A stretch of DNA of 64,000 nt, taken from contig SCFE01000055.1 in assembly GCA_004352715.1 (NCBI GenBank), positions 198,974 to 262,973 of the forward strand, written 5' to 3'. Shown here one piece after another: positions 49,101 to 59,902 of this stretch. The DNA comes from Hofstenia miamia (lineage: Eukaryota; Xenacoelomorpha; Acoela). A model generated the notes under the pieces. The model was given only the letters and a program-made list of their open reading frames with translations, did no database searches and was not told the origin of the DNA. Numbering within the stretch: position 1 is the first letter of the stretch; each line of letters opens with the position of its first letter. Made by a program: the position numbers and the translations under genes.

Positions 49101-49250
49101 AATAGTAGATATCATGTTCAGCAGAATGATATTAATCTATATCTAGTATTTTTGAAATTTAGAAATTCTATGAATAAATTATCACTACATCTTGAGACTG
49201 AGCTGGGTGCAATATTTATAAATCCTTGATATTAATGTAATAACAATTAT
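43142..49250 (+). repeat. Satellite array: thirty 201-bp units
   Basis: The word CTTGAGACTG recurs from 43161 to 49191 at exactly 201-base steps (6030 = 30 x 201), and no substitution was noticed between units on reading. The unit has no open frame through it and no hammerhead-type core was found on either strand. The right edge is a diverged partial unit (49201-49250, about 80% alike), the left edge a short diverged AATAAATGATCACTACAT. Uniform inside and diverged at the edges is the usual picture after unequal exchange or rolling-circle amplification. Part of the unit matches a LINE relic 3.3 kb away. Confidence 0.97.
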
Positions 49251-49254
49251 TAGC

Positions 49255-50345
49255 AAGTATATTAAAGAATTTTATATCTAAGTATTCCAGATAAGAACTA
49301 GTAGGTAGTCATTTGAATTGCATGCGTTTTTCCTTGAATGAGAGATTTGAAGATGGATATGTCCAGTTAAGAGCACAAAAGAGACGATGTAAATATTGAA
49401 GATGCATATGCAAGAATTGAATGACACATGCTTTTTTATCAGTGTAAGTTTTACTTTATGAGAGAATGAGAAAGGTATATTTCTTTTCAGTTTAAAAATA
49501 ACAGAACATGCAATTTTTAGACGTGAGTGAATATGGTTGCTCCAATTAAGATCATTTGTGAATATTAGCCCTAGGTCAGTTGCTCTAGTTTTCCATGGTA
49601 ATTTCTCTTTGTAAAATGTTAAGCTTGGACAGTGGTTTCCAGCACCTTGAAAGAAGAAGAGCTACAATGAATTCCATAATATTTATACTAGACGTATCAC
49701 TATAGTGGTCTATGTCATTTTGCAGTTGAGATATATAATTATTTATTTATGACATTTAGTCATACTGGAAAATGCACAGTCTGACAAATAATACATAAAT
49801 ATAAGGAACATTATAACTGCAAGAACAGATCTCTGCGTACCACCACATTTTACTTCCTTTTGAGAGGATATGTGTACATTTATGTTTACGCACTGTTGTT
49901 GATCAGTAAGATAAAAGTGAAGTAAACATCTAAAGTCTTCATTGAATCCCAAGCATTTCAGTTTATGAAAAATTATTGAAGGAGAAATTTTGATGAATGT
50001 TTTGCAAAAGTCTAAATATATGCATGCAGCAAGAAGATTATCATCCTTATATCGAGAAAGTTTATCAATACATTACAAGAGCTGTATAGCAGTGGATCTT
50101 CTTGGACAGAAACCGATGCTGATAATAGCGAAGTTGTGGTTTAGTTAGTGGAAAAGCATATCTAAAAATTTTTTAAGCATAATAGACAACTTTGGGAGCA
50201 GAGAAATTGGACGATAGTTTAATATTTGAACATCTTTGTTTTTAGGAATAAATGTTTAACAGAAGTTTTCTAAGAGTAAAAATAAATTATATTTGCTAGT
50301 GCACTTAAATATACTGCTGATATTGTAACATAATTCAAATCAAGT
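49255..50345 (-). mobile_element. LINE reverse transcriptase relic (same element as 51860-52960)
   Basis: Minus-strand frames give, in order, FIPKNKDVQILNYRPISLLPKLS (50199-50240), RRSTAIQLL, DKLSRYKDDNLLAACIYLDFCKTF (palm motif A with a degenerate D-F-K-A-F), an open stretch KCLGFNEDFRCLLHFYLTDQQQCVNIN and a decayed GVPQGSVLGP-type block (CGGTQRSVLAVIMF, 49806-49850). LQNDIDHYSD and LGLIFTNDLNWS-HIHSRLKIA (thumb) follow. The YADD catalytic box is missing; the space where it should lie is about 15-20 codons too short. A jockey/CR1-like lineage is likely. The 3' end runs into the satellite. Confidence 0.75.
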
Positions 50346-51850
50346 GTGGTCAATTTGAGAGAAACAAAGGAAGAACTAAGACTGAATTTTGAAATAAATA
50401 TTAATTGTACAACACATGATTATGATTAGTTAATTATTTGTAAATTTATAAGCAGTAATTTTTCTATTAATTAATTGGCAGTACAAATGGATATTTGACA
50501 ATTGGCAAAAAGGCAAAGTCGCAAAAAGCTAATTAATGCTGACGTGCGCAAGGCGGCAGACGAAAAAGAATCAAGATTTAATAAATTGTCAACAACTCAG
50601 TAGTAACAGGTACTAGCCAAATATTTGATTGTTTAAACAATTTCTAGTATAAAAACTATGCAATATTATATTTTGTTGATGGCCGAAATTTATCGGATTT
50701 ACTTNNNNNNNNNNNNNNNNNNNNNNNNNNNNNNNNNNNNNNNNNNNNNNNNNNNNNNNNNNNNNNNNNNNNNNNNNNNNNNNNNNNNNNNNNNNNNNNN
50801 NNNNNNNNNNNNNNNNNNNNNNNNNNNNNNNNNNNNNNNNNNNNNNNNNGGCTGGTAGCTGTTGGTCTACCCGATGTGCTCATAGGTTATGTGTAAGGAT
50901 AGGGGTTTTTCTTCGTTATAGCTTTCCTATCGTTCGTTGTTCGTTTTATTATATTATCAAGTTAACATTAGCCCTCGTAGGAGAATTCACAGTTTGTTTG
51001 TATTGGAAGTTTACCGATGTCATTACATTGTATTTAATTCATAGCCGACCTACGGACCTAATTCCTAGTTTTATGCTGACCGCATTGATTGTTCACATGC
51101 ACGATTAGCATATAGATATTTATCTGTAGGGTTATTACATGTAAGGCATAATAACAAGCTAATGCATTCGGGTTGCAAGTCTCCTTTATATTACAACATC
51201 ATTAATAACAAGGACAATCAATGCATTAAATTAGTAGGTTATCCACACAGTGTCACTATTGCATTATCACACAACATTTCATGCACTGAGTCCTTGGTGC
51301 GGTGATTGGTGTTTCTTTCGATGTTAAAGTGTTCGTTGGAATTAATAGTTACATCGTAATTCTTCAATTCCTCTTTGTGCGTTGCCTCAGGTCGGGTGTG
51401 TAACCCTGTACTTTGTACCAACCATGTCCTGTCTTGAACCTAAATTACTGTTGTTACTCTGAGCTTCAAATGTAGTTGTTGCCTAGATATTAGTCTAATC
51501 ATTAAGTAACCACAAGTAAGAACAAAAGAATAGAGATGGAATTTGGAATCTGTCACCTACCTTACTAGGCAAGGATAGGAAGTAGTCAAAGCAGCTCCTA
51601 AATTACGTTCAGACTTCTAGTTGGAAGGTTGTCAAGATTCTACAATATGTGTTGAGATTTCATTTGAAAACGTCTTAAGTACGAATGAAAGAAGGAGATC
51701 AGTACTTCTTGATGTAGATAATTTACAGGAGTTGAATAATTTGTAAACAGTATTCAGGGATGTGAAGCTGATGATAAGAAAATTATAGGAATCGCATTAG
51801 TTTAAGTCGTTACAAATGTAAGTTTTTCATTTTAGACTGATGAAAAATTT
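50346..51850. other. No gene supported; LINE linker region with a gap
   Basis: Lies between the endonuclease and reverse transcriptase parts of the LINE relic but shows little recognisable LINE text. A minus-strand frame at 51239-51421 (RPEATHKEELKNYDVT…) matches nothing recalled. Contains the 145-base gap. Confidence 0.35.
50705..50849. other. Assembly gap (145 N)
   Basis: Run of N; flanks are not repeated. Confidence 0.95.
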
Positions 51851-51859
51851 GAATTTAAT

Positions 51860-52960
51860 TGCTCCGATTTAGCAGATGAAGAATGAGCTGTATTAGATTC
51901 ATAGTGCACTGAAGCTGGAAGTCCTGATGACTCAGATAGAGATCTAAGGAATGTAAATCTATGATTTGTAATAGTGCTATCACGTGGCAGGGAGTTAAAT
52001 AGGGTAATATTATCTACTTCTGGAAATTCTTGTGCTTCTTTATTGGTTTGAGAAGGAATACGCTTATATTTGCGTTTACTTGTTTAAAGCTTGCTAAAAT
52101 GTGTACTGCTGGAGAAGTATAGAAATTTGGATGATGTCCACGACATTTTCAACTAATTGGAATATAACTATACCTAATTGGGAGCAATCTGTTATGCCAG
52201 TCTTGTAAATGGGATGCATCACATGATGATATGTTAGGAAGAAAGCAGGGATCGGAAGTATTACATTTTAGAGTAAGATAATTCTTTCTTGATAATGTAT
52301 TTGTAGGAGTTAGAGGTATTGTGAAGTAATGATCAGATATATGATGATCTGAAAGTGGAATAATTGAAAAATTGAATGTATCATCGGTTGATAGTAGAGC
52401 ATCTAGGATATTTCTACATTTATGGGTGGGAAAATCAATATACTGAATTAGTGAATAATTATTTAGTATATCTAAAATCTCGTTTTTATAGCAGACAAAT
52501 TATGAGAATGAAGGCCATTGCAAATGTGGCAGGTTGAGATCTACTACTAAAATCATGTTTTGTGCATGACGAGTTAGCTGAAAGTATTTGTAACATTTTT
52601 AAAGATATAAATTAATATCATTCGGCTGGACATGATATTTATTTTTTTGCGACAATTATATAAGCACTCAAGAAGTTAAGAAATATTTTCTAGCATAATA
52701 ATTGTTGCACATGCAAATGAAAGCTTAATCATAATTTGAAGTGATAAGAACTCCGCCATGCACATCTTATGCTTACGAGTTAGTCATAATGAGTTAATAG
52801 ATATTAGAGCATTATCTTCGTAAAGGTATTGTTCCAAATCTTCAAATATTTTGGAAGCACACTACTATTTAACAATTTTCGACGTTTTCTAAGTATTGCA
52901 TTTGTTGTGCTTAGTAATCTCCAGATAAATCCCAAGAAATAAAAACCTTGTTGTGGAGTG
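51860..52960 (-). mobile_element. LINE APE-type endonuclease relic
   Basis: On the minus strand: HGGVLITSNYD near 52730-52765, then ILVVDLNLPHLQW (52514-52552; usual form GDFNLPxxDW), ILDILNNYSLIQYIDFPTHKCRNILDALL (usual HRxGNxLDLVL), and IIPLSDHHISDHYF (52326-52360; usual SDH box). These are the ordered landmarks of the endonuclease domain of jockey/CR1-type LINEs. The open text continues to about 52050. Stops and shifts are frequent. With the reverse transcriptase at 49.3-50.3 kb it forms one element reading right to left. Confidence 0.7.
52590..52710 (-). repeat. LINE segment homologous to the satellite monomer
   Basis: Its reverse complement aligns with about 104 consecutive bases of the 201-bp unit (from AACAATTACTATGC to ATTAATCTATATCT) with about 14 substitutions and no gap, roughly 87% identity. 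The other half of the unit has no match in this LINE relic. Confidence 0.85.
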
Positions 52961-53429
52961 ATGATAATAAATAATCTCTCAGTAGCATTTTTCTAACATC
53001 CCAAACACTAGAAAGCATAACACCTATTATTCTTCGTCTTTGTCGAGAGAGGATTTAATTTTTATTTTAATAAATAAACTGAATAAATGTATTTCTGCAA
53101 TTGAAAATTCAACTTACTTTCCATTTTCAAATGAGTGTAATCAATAAAGTGAAGCTATGGGTTAAACTTCTGTAATAAGAGGGTTTCTCTCTTGCTTTCG
53201 GCAATTAAATCTAATAATGGTACTAATGAATATAGTAATGGGAAGAAGGCATTTTCTAATTTGCTTGCCAAAATCCCCGAGATGGTCATTGATTGCAAAT
53301 TTAGGCACAAGCACCAGAAAACTTCGGGCCTTGCCTATTTAAATGAACATTAATCCAACCCATTTTATATGATTCATGTCAAAATAATCTTTCTAATTTT
53401 TCGGTTGTCTAGATCAATGTTGATAATTT

Positions 53430-53656
53430 AACATTTGTGTAGTAAAAAATTGAAAACCCAAATTGTGTCTTAGAAAAAAATAATGCAAGTATATACAGTT
53501 TGGAATAGTTAATCAAGTTTTTTTGAAAATTCTGGTCTTGAAATGCATTTCTAGAGTCAATTTTCAAGAATTTCATTGCCCTTTACCCCACATTTGTTCA
53601 CTCAGTTGATCATGACTACAATGCCCCCTCGACAGAAAATCCTGCGTACGCCCCTG
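53430..53656. mobile_element. hAT-type non-autonomous element, right end
   Basis: Ends CAGAAAATCCTGCGTACGCCCCTG, preceded by GAAATGCATTT and an ATTTTCAA-AATTT stretch shared with 63405-63529. Left limit unclear. Confidence 0.6.
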
Positions 53657-54403
53657 TATTAAAGTGATATTAGTAAGATTACCCTGTCCAATGTGTATTA
53701 TACTGTTTTTAATAAGTTTACTATATTTAAATTCTTACATGCACAGACATGCAGACTATTCTTAAAAAGAATAGCATGATCATTGTATGAATAGCCTGAA
53801 TATTATCTAATTTTTTTCAGACTTTTCATAACATGAACTGTCTGTTCTTTATAAAAATAGCATGGATTATTTATAGTCAGCAAAGAATTAATAAGAATAG
53901 TAGTTTTAAAAGACCTGTGAAGATATGAGTTTGCGCCAAGCCCATCCAGGAGGCCTTGGTTTGGCATAACATGTTTGTTTTTATTAATTTCCGTATTTCG
54001 ATACTTTTGTTAGTTATTAATAGCAATTAATAATGTTTACTATAAGTCGAAGTCGATACCCGCATAAATCATGTTTGAAGTAGAAAAAGCGCATTTTAGT
54101 GGATATCACATATGTCTAAACGGGTCTTAACTTTTTGTTCAAGTATTCTAGTAGTCTATATTCCAGAATAATGGTTTCTGAATTTTTCACTTAATATTTT
54201 TAAATTGAATTGAAAACCCAAAATATGGGCATCCTCTTCAGTCATATTTTAATTGTAAAATGTTGATTGGGGTACAATATAGATTCAATCTACTTTGACA
54301 GGATCATTTAGAATAATCATACATTTTTAGGTTATTTTTAGTTTGGATGAGGGCGCATAGGTTACGTAGGTATGGATGGCCTTCCAGTTCCGCGAATTTT
54401 GAC
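53657..54403. other. No gene seen
   Basis: AT-rich, no motif recognised. Confidence 0.5.
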
Positions 54404-54546
54404 TTATTTTCTAGCATAGTAATTGTTATGACATTATTATCAAAGATTTATGAATATTCCACTCAGCTCAGTCTCAAGATGTAGTGATAATTTATTCATA
54501 GAATTTCTAAATTTCAAAAATACTAGATATAGATTAATATCATTCT
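54404..54546 (-). repeat. Solo satellite copy, reverse orientation
   Basis: About 142 bases are the exact reverse complement of satellite sequence. The copy runs across the point where one unit joins the next (relative to the LINE-matching half), so it must come from at least a tandem dimer or a circle. It ends 86 bases before a mariner element. Confidence 0.95.
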
Positions 54547-54632
54547 CCAGATATCTTTATTATAAAACTATATGTTTCATTTTGGTTGATAAATATAAAT
54601 ATCGCAAAGATATCATTGACATATCGTTTATA

Positions 54633-55946
54633 CAGACTGAGTCGTAAAAAACCGTGTTTTTTCATTGAAAACGACTATAATAAATGACTATATAAATTCT
54701 TGTCAATAAGAAGACGTGAAATAGCATTCAAATCGAGCAGATATCTCCATCATCGTATCGATTATTGTAGTAAATTCATCTAAGATAAATTATTTAAATT
54801 CTACAATGCAAGGTTTCTAGCCACTTTGACAGTATCATCTCAATTGGCAATAATTTTGGCATGTACGAAAGAAAATATGTATTTATTTATTGAATCTCTC
54901 AGAAGGTGCAAATATACAAAGACAAAAATTCTTACGATCCTAATGCAGTTCTGGCCAGATCAATCACTAAGTGTCAGAAGGATACAAGAATTATGTAAAG
55001 AATTCAAAGAAGGAAACATGCACTTTCAGCCGAATCGATGGTAGTGGCAGAAATTACTCCGACGAAAGATATTAAAAAAGTAGAAGAAATCAACGTTTGA
55101 TTGATGATAACAAAACCTTGCAACAAGAGCAATCGCACGAACGGTTGACATCACTCAATCAATTGCACAGTGAATCCTAAGCGAAACTCTGGAAAAAAAG
55201 TGGATTCATACTCGTTGGGTTCCTCATCAATTAATTCTATGTAACAAAATCGTCAGGCATGAAAGGTGCCAAGACGTGCTCCAACAATTGAAGTCGCGTT
55301 TAACAAGAAAGAATTTGATTACAATAGACGAGAAATGGATTTACCTGCAAAATATGAATCCACGCAATACTATTGGAAGTTGGGTTGTTCTAGGTGGCTA
55401 TTCTCCTCCTGGCAAAACTGCCAAAAGAACACCCATGGAAGCAAAAGTCATGTTTATCTTGGCTTTATCACAGACAGGCCAATATTACTTTCAGATCTTG
55501 CGTCAAGGCGAGACTATCAACTGTGAAAGATGCGTGCAATTCCTAAGAAATCTGGAAATTCATCTGAAGACATTGCCTCGGCCCATATTGTTTCAAAATG
55601 TTCGACTGATTCAAGACAACACACGACCTCACGTATCTGCAATCACCGCATAAATTTCCTCATTGAAAAAAATGAACGGTAATTAAAGCAACCACCCTAC
55701 AGTCTTGAATGTAATTTATGCGATTGCTAGGCTTTTCCAAGATTGGAATGCGTAAGAAAAAGTAATTTCGTTGTTGTGCATGAAATTCATGACTTTTTGA
55801 ATGAAAAATGAAAAACTTCTAAAATTTACAGAATTTCGAATGGAAAAGTCATTGAAAGAACTGAAAGAGCACTTGGAAAGAGTTATTGCAGCCTTTGTAA
55901 TTGATAATAAAGATTTAAGGAAAACGCGGTTTTTTACGTCTCAGCC
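54633..55946 (+). mobile_element. mariner-family element with both ends, dead transposase
   Basis: The left end CTGAGTCGTAAAAAACCGTG and the right end (reverse complement CTGAGACGTAAAAAACCGCG) form inverted repeats, each next to TA, the mariner target. Length is about 1.3 kb, as usual. Inside, broken plus-strand frames give a helix-turn-helix part (QSLSVRRIQELCKEFKEGN), WVPHQL, then a 125-codon open frame from 55276 with TIDEKWIYLQNMNPRNTIGSWV (first catalytic D), KVMFILALSQTGQYYFQIL and RLIQDNTRPHVS (second catalytic D). Stops and shifts elsewhere inactivate it. Confidence 0.85.
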
Positions 55947-55949
55947 TAT

Positions 55950-56863
55950 AATATCGAAAATTATGATCTTAAAATGACTTTTAATAATTTCAATTGCGAA
56001 TTGAACTATAGTCCGACAGAGGAAATATTCCATTACCATTAATTGTTTGTAAATGAAGTTACTAAAACGAAAATATTTATCAACCAAGCCAATTTCAAAA
56101 GTGTTTTAAGGCATTCAGGTCAATTGCGATTTCTTCTTGAGGAAAAATGTTGTACATTTTTATTAACTAGGATGCAGCCTGAATGTACTGTGATACATAT
56201 ATTTTAAATTTCTTAGATGCAACTCAACCTTGGGAATAAGCAGGGGGTTGATGCCTTTGACAATGAGGCTTTGTGCACTTTTGTATTTTGAAGTTTAAAT
56301 TATAGAATTTTGCATATTTGAAAATAATTTCGTATAGGGCTACATGGAAATATATTTAATTTAAAGAAGAACCAAGAAGGCCACTTAGCCGCATAAACAA
56401 AATATAAATAAAAATGTTCCATATCATATGGAATACCAATGCTTTTGTGAAAATTCCCATTGCGTTGTTTTATGGGCCCTCTACATTTTTAAACTAGACA
56501 AATCTTTGTTTTTCTTTATGAAATCGTGAGTTCATTTAGTTGGCATAAACTAGAAATAAAATATTTATTTTAGAAAACAGAACTGGTTTCTTTTTAAAGC
56601 TTAAATTTTGCAATTAATTGATTTAAATCCATAAAGATTCATTAAACAGCATCTCTTTTCTTAATATGCTTGAGTGTTAAACTTTGTAGTGTAACAGCAG
56701 CAAATGAATGTTCTTCATCTGCATTTTCTGAATCGATTTTATTTAAATATTATTAAGAGCATTTGTTTTTATCAAAAAAGTGCCATTTTATTGGCCTAAA
56801 CAGACCTCCAATCAAAATTCGTATCAATTTCATATTGTAATTGATAAAAAATATTTAACGAAA
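55950..56863. other. No gene seen; upstream flank of the GPCR gene
   Basis: AT-rich. No clear promoter motif or splice acceptor close to the GPCR start comparable to the MFS loci. Confidence 0.45.
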
Positions 56864-57790
56864 ATGAATTCGACAGTCCTTACTGGGGATGTTGGTTCTA
56901 ACAGAAGAAATATAATTGTTATAGTATCAATGTGTTGCATTGGTATCACTTGTAACACAATTATCTTGACTTCATATTTCTACATTAAGTTAAGAAAGAA
57001 TAGTCAAATTCAATTTACTGTAACTCTTTTGGCAAGTCTTTCATTTGCGGACTTTTCTGTTATGGTTGGATTGCTGTTGCATACTTTCTTATTTAAGAAT
57101 TTATCGATAAAAGATTGGATTGGTTATGAGGATATATTCTGCAAATTCATTCACAACCAAATGTACATTCAATTTTTTGTGGCATGTTCTGTCACACACA
57201 TTGTTTTAATTTCTGTAGATAGATTCTTTTGTGTTTTCTATCCTATAAGGCAGAAGGAGAAAACAGAATCTCCGATTTTTACATCAGCTGCTATCTGTTT
57301 TGCCTATTCATTTCCGATAGTAATGCTTTGGTGGCCACTTGTGAGCAATAGCAATATAGACACAAAAGGAAGCTGTGGGATGCCGAATATGCCAAATTGG
57401 TTAGTACTTACAGGTGCAGCGTACATTATTGTAGCCAACATTTGTATCCTGGGATTGCTTATAGTACTATATACTAAAATATTTCTCAAAGTTATTGTAA
57501 GAAAAGGGCAAGCAAAGTCTCCACAAAATCGGAAATTGACAATCATTGTCGTTGTAATAATAACCGAGTTTCTCCTATTCAGCTTAATCCATCTAATGTA
57601 CTTTATTTCCCTTGGATTAGATGCATTATTTCATCTGAATATTTTGAGCTACTTTACTAAAGATGTCTACTTTTTCATTAACAACTCTACCTATGCACCC
57701 TCCGCAATCAATCCATTAATCTATGCATCGCAAAGTAGCTTTTTTAAAAAAGCGTTTAGATATTTTTATAAAAAAATTTTCAATAAATGA
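56864..57790 (+). CDS. Orphan class A (rhodopsin-like) GPCR, single exon
   Basis: A 308-residue receptor with seven hydrophobic helices. Class A landmarks: N31 in TM1 (GITCNTI), LASLSFAD with D63 in TM2, C93 at the top of TM3 paired with the loop Cys in GSCGMP, DRF at 119-121 in place of DRY, a Trp pair in TM4 (LWWPL) and NPLIY at 283-287. The residue 7 after C93 is Met, so the aminergic Asp is absent, and TM6 lacks CWxP. Short N-tail with NST as a glycosylation site; very short C-tail (KKAFRYFYKKIFNK). Ligand unknown; peptide, lipid or chemosensory roles are all possible. The start is the first ATG after in-frame non-ATG sequence. The stop lies within AATAAATGA, so a poly(A)-type hexamer overlaps the last codons. 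Confidence 0.88.
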   Translation: MNSTVLTGDVGSNRRNIIVIVSMCCIGITCNTIILTSYFYIKLRKNSQIQFTVTLLASLSFADFSVMVGLLLHTFLFKNLSIKDWIGYEDIFCKFIHNQMYIQFFVACSVTHIVLISVDRFFCVFYPIRQKEKTESPIFTSAAICFAYSFPIVMLWWPLVSNSNIDTKGSCGMPNMPNWLVLTGAAYIIVANICILGLLIVLYTKIFLKVIVRKGQAKSPQNRKLTIIVVVIITEFLLFSLIHLMYFISLGLDALFHLNILSYFTKDVYFFINNSTYAPSAINPLIYASQSSFFKKAFRYFYKKIFNK

Positions 57791-57838
57791 TTTATGCTGT
57801 ATTCTATTAAAATATTTTTAGCACTAATTAATGATACG

Positions 57839-57841
<3 letters not shown>

Positions 57842-57873
<32 letters not shown>
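57842..57873. repeat. (TA)n microsatellite
   Basis: Alternating TA, about 50 bases after the GPCR stop. Confidence 0.95.
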
Positions 57874-57874
<1 letters not shown>

Positions 57875-58780
57875 GGAGCTTAATAACTTGATTTGTGTAT
57901 CTATCTGGCTCTATAGCAATGCAAATTTACGATTGTTTTTTCAATCAGATATATTTACACTATCTAGATCCTAAAAATATAGGGAACATTAAAATAGGCT
58001 GTAAATAATATTTGATTCTAATACCATTACTATGTAGGCTATGTAGTCAATGCTAGGATGATTAAGATTGTATCAAAACAGCTGAAAATGGTTTTGTCAA
58101 TTTTAAATACAACTGTTCATGTACTGCAACCTCTTAGCAAATTTAAGTACTCTTTTTGTAGTTAGCATACTGTTTCTTGCAGCATCTGTATATAAACGCA
58201 GTAAACTCGTTCATTATGGCAAAACCTCGTTATGCGTTATTAATTAAAACTTGTAATTTATTAACTATTCTGCTTTGGGGTATGACTGAAAGAAAAATTA
58301 GGAAATTTTAGGTATACTGAATAGCTTTTTTGAATTCATTGTGACAAAAGATGTAGTTTCTTGCTCTCAATGCTTGTTAATTCAACTGCATTCTTTTTGA
58401 TGGATCATCAGATGCCTCTCTTGTCAGTGCAGAAATCATAATTCTTTTTTCAATAACATCCTCATATTTTGAAACTGCTTTTGCAGTTTTTTTCTAAAGC
58501 CTATTTTCACTGGTATTGCCTTTACCTAACAAACCGATTTGTCTGCATTTGTGAACAATTTTATACAAGCTTGTTAAGAAATATTGAAAGCTATTTACAT
58601 TGACACATCTATGGGGTAGGCACGCTTAGGCAATGATGAAGATTACTGTTAAAAATAGTCGAATAACGAATAATTGTTTTTGTATTGCTAAAAAGTGACA
58701 AAACTCAAATAAAATCATTTTGGGTCTACATTTTCTGTAATATTTACTGCTTCCTTACGTGCCTCTGCTTTCTGTTTCTT
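57874..58780. other. No gene seen
   Basis: AT-rich, short frames only. Confidence 0.5.
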
Positions 58781-59902
58781 TGCACGTTATACACTAGAGA
58801 ATTTTCACAAAATTGACCAAGAAGTTGCTGCTGAAAAATACCAGAAATTCATTGATTCTCCTTATCTTAGAAAGTGGCTCTATTCATTCACAATAGATCG
58901 CAAACAACGCCTGGTCTGGAAAGGCAAGTTACTAGATGCTCTTGCAATTGAGTTGGGTTGCTCACAAGGAACGGTCGGAGGACCAAATGTATTCAATATT
59001 GATTCTGATGATATAAGACCTCAAACACCATATACGATCATTCCCAGATATGCAGATGACACTAATATAATTATCCCTTGTTTTAAAGATCGAAATTCAC
59101 CACCCAATAATACTAAATTTTTACATGATGAAATGATTGGAATATTCGATTGGGCAACCTCTAATAATTTAAGAATTAACATCAAGAAATCAAAACATCT
59201 ACGATTCTGTTTAAATCATACACCTATATGTAAATGTAATTTGAGTTCAATGCAATTTGAAGAAGTTTTTTCCACGAAAGTTCTGGGTGTTCATATTGAT
59301 TCTGCAATGAAATTTAATAACCACACACGTAAAATGATTTCTTTTCTAAATTCAATAAATTATATCTTTGAAGATCTCAAAATAGCAAATTATTCAATTG
59401 AATCTCGATCAAAGGTATTCGAAGCTTTAGCTCTAAGTAAGATAAATTATTGCATCAGTGTTTATGCTGGTGAGCATACGATTATTAAGAAATTAAACAA
59501 ATATCTTTCAAGATGCTATCGGAAAAATTATACAAACTGCTTAATATCAGCTACCGATTTACTATATAAACAAGACATTGCCAACTACTACAGAATCATG
59601 AAAAACCGAAAACATCCTTTATACCAAGAATTCATACGCCATAGAAGAAATCCAACGATTACTCGATCTAATCAAACACTGTTACTGCCCTTAATTAGAA
59701 CTGAAGCCTTCAAAAGATCTTTTGTGAATCGAGTTATCTCGTATGGAATTTTTTAAACATCGGGGTTTCTATCTCTTCTTCCTATTGTCTGTTGTTTTTC
59801 TAATTTTTCTATAATTTTTGTTGAATTTATTTTACACATCCCCCTGTATTTGGAGCGATGTAAATAAACCTGCTTGTTGTTGTTGTTGTTCTCTCTCTCT
59901 CT
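58781..59902 (+). mobile_element. 5'-truncated LINE with open reverse transcriptase frame
   Basis: The frame is open from about 58785 to 59756 (some 324 codons) without needing an ATG, as expected of a 5'-truncated insertion. It enters within the palm: KWLYSFTIDRKQRLVWKG, GCSQGTVGGPNVFNI (motif B), RYADDTNIII (catalytic YADD intact, near 59048), WATSNNLRINIKKSKHLRF, VLGVHIDSAMKFNNHTRKM (thumb) and ALALSKINYCISVY. A 3' untranslated part with TAAATAAAC ends in (TTG)4-5 followed by TTCTCTCTCTC. The intact frame makes it the youngest LINE here. Confidence 0.85.

Noticed and set aside
43142-49250. CRISPR-like array or hammerhead ribozyme satellite
   Set aside because: There are no variable spacers, and no CTGANGA…GAAA core was found on either strand of the 201-bp unit.
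34510-53656. One giant 19-kb hAT-like element with the satellite as cargo
   Set aside because: The 8-base flanks GTTGAGTA and TATTAAAG do not match, and the interior holds unrelated older elements and an MFS copy.
56780-56863. Longer GPCR N-terminus
   Set aside because: The frame begins at GTG, not ATG; the first in-frame ATG at 56864 gives a normal short class A N-tail.
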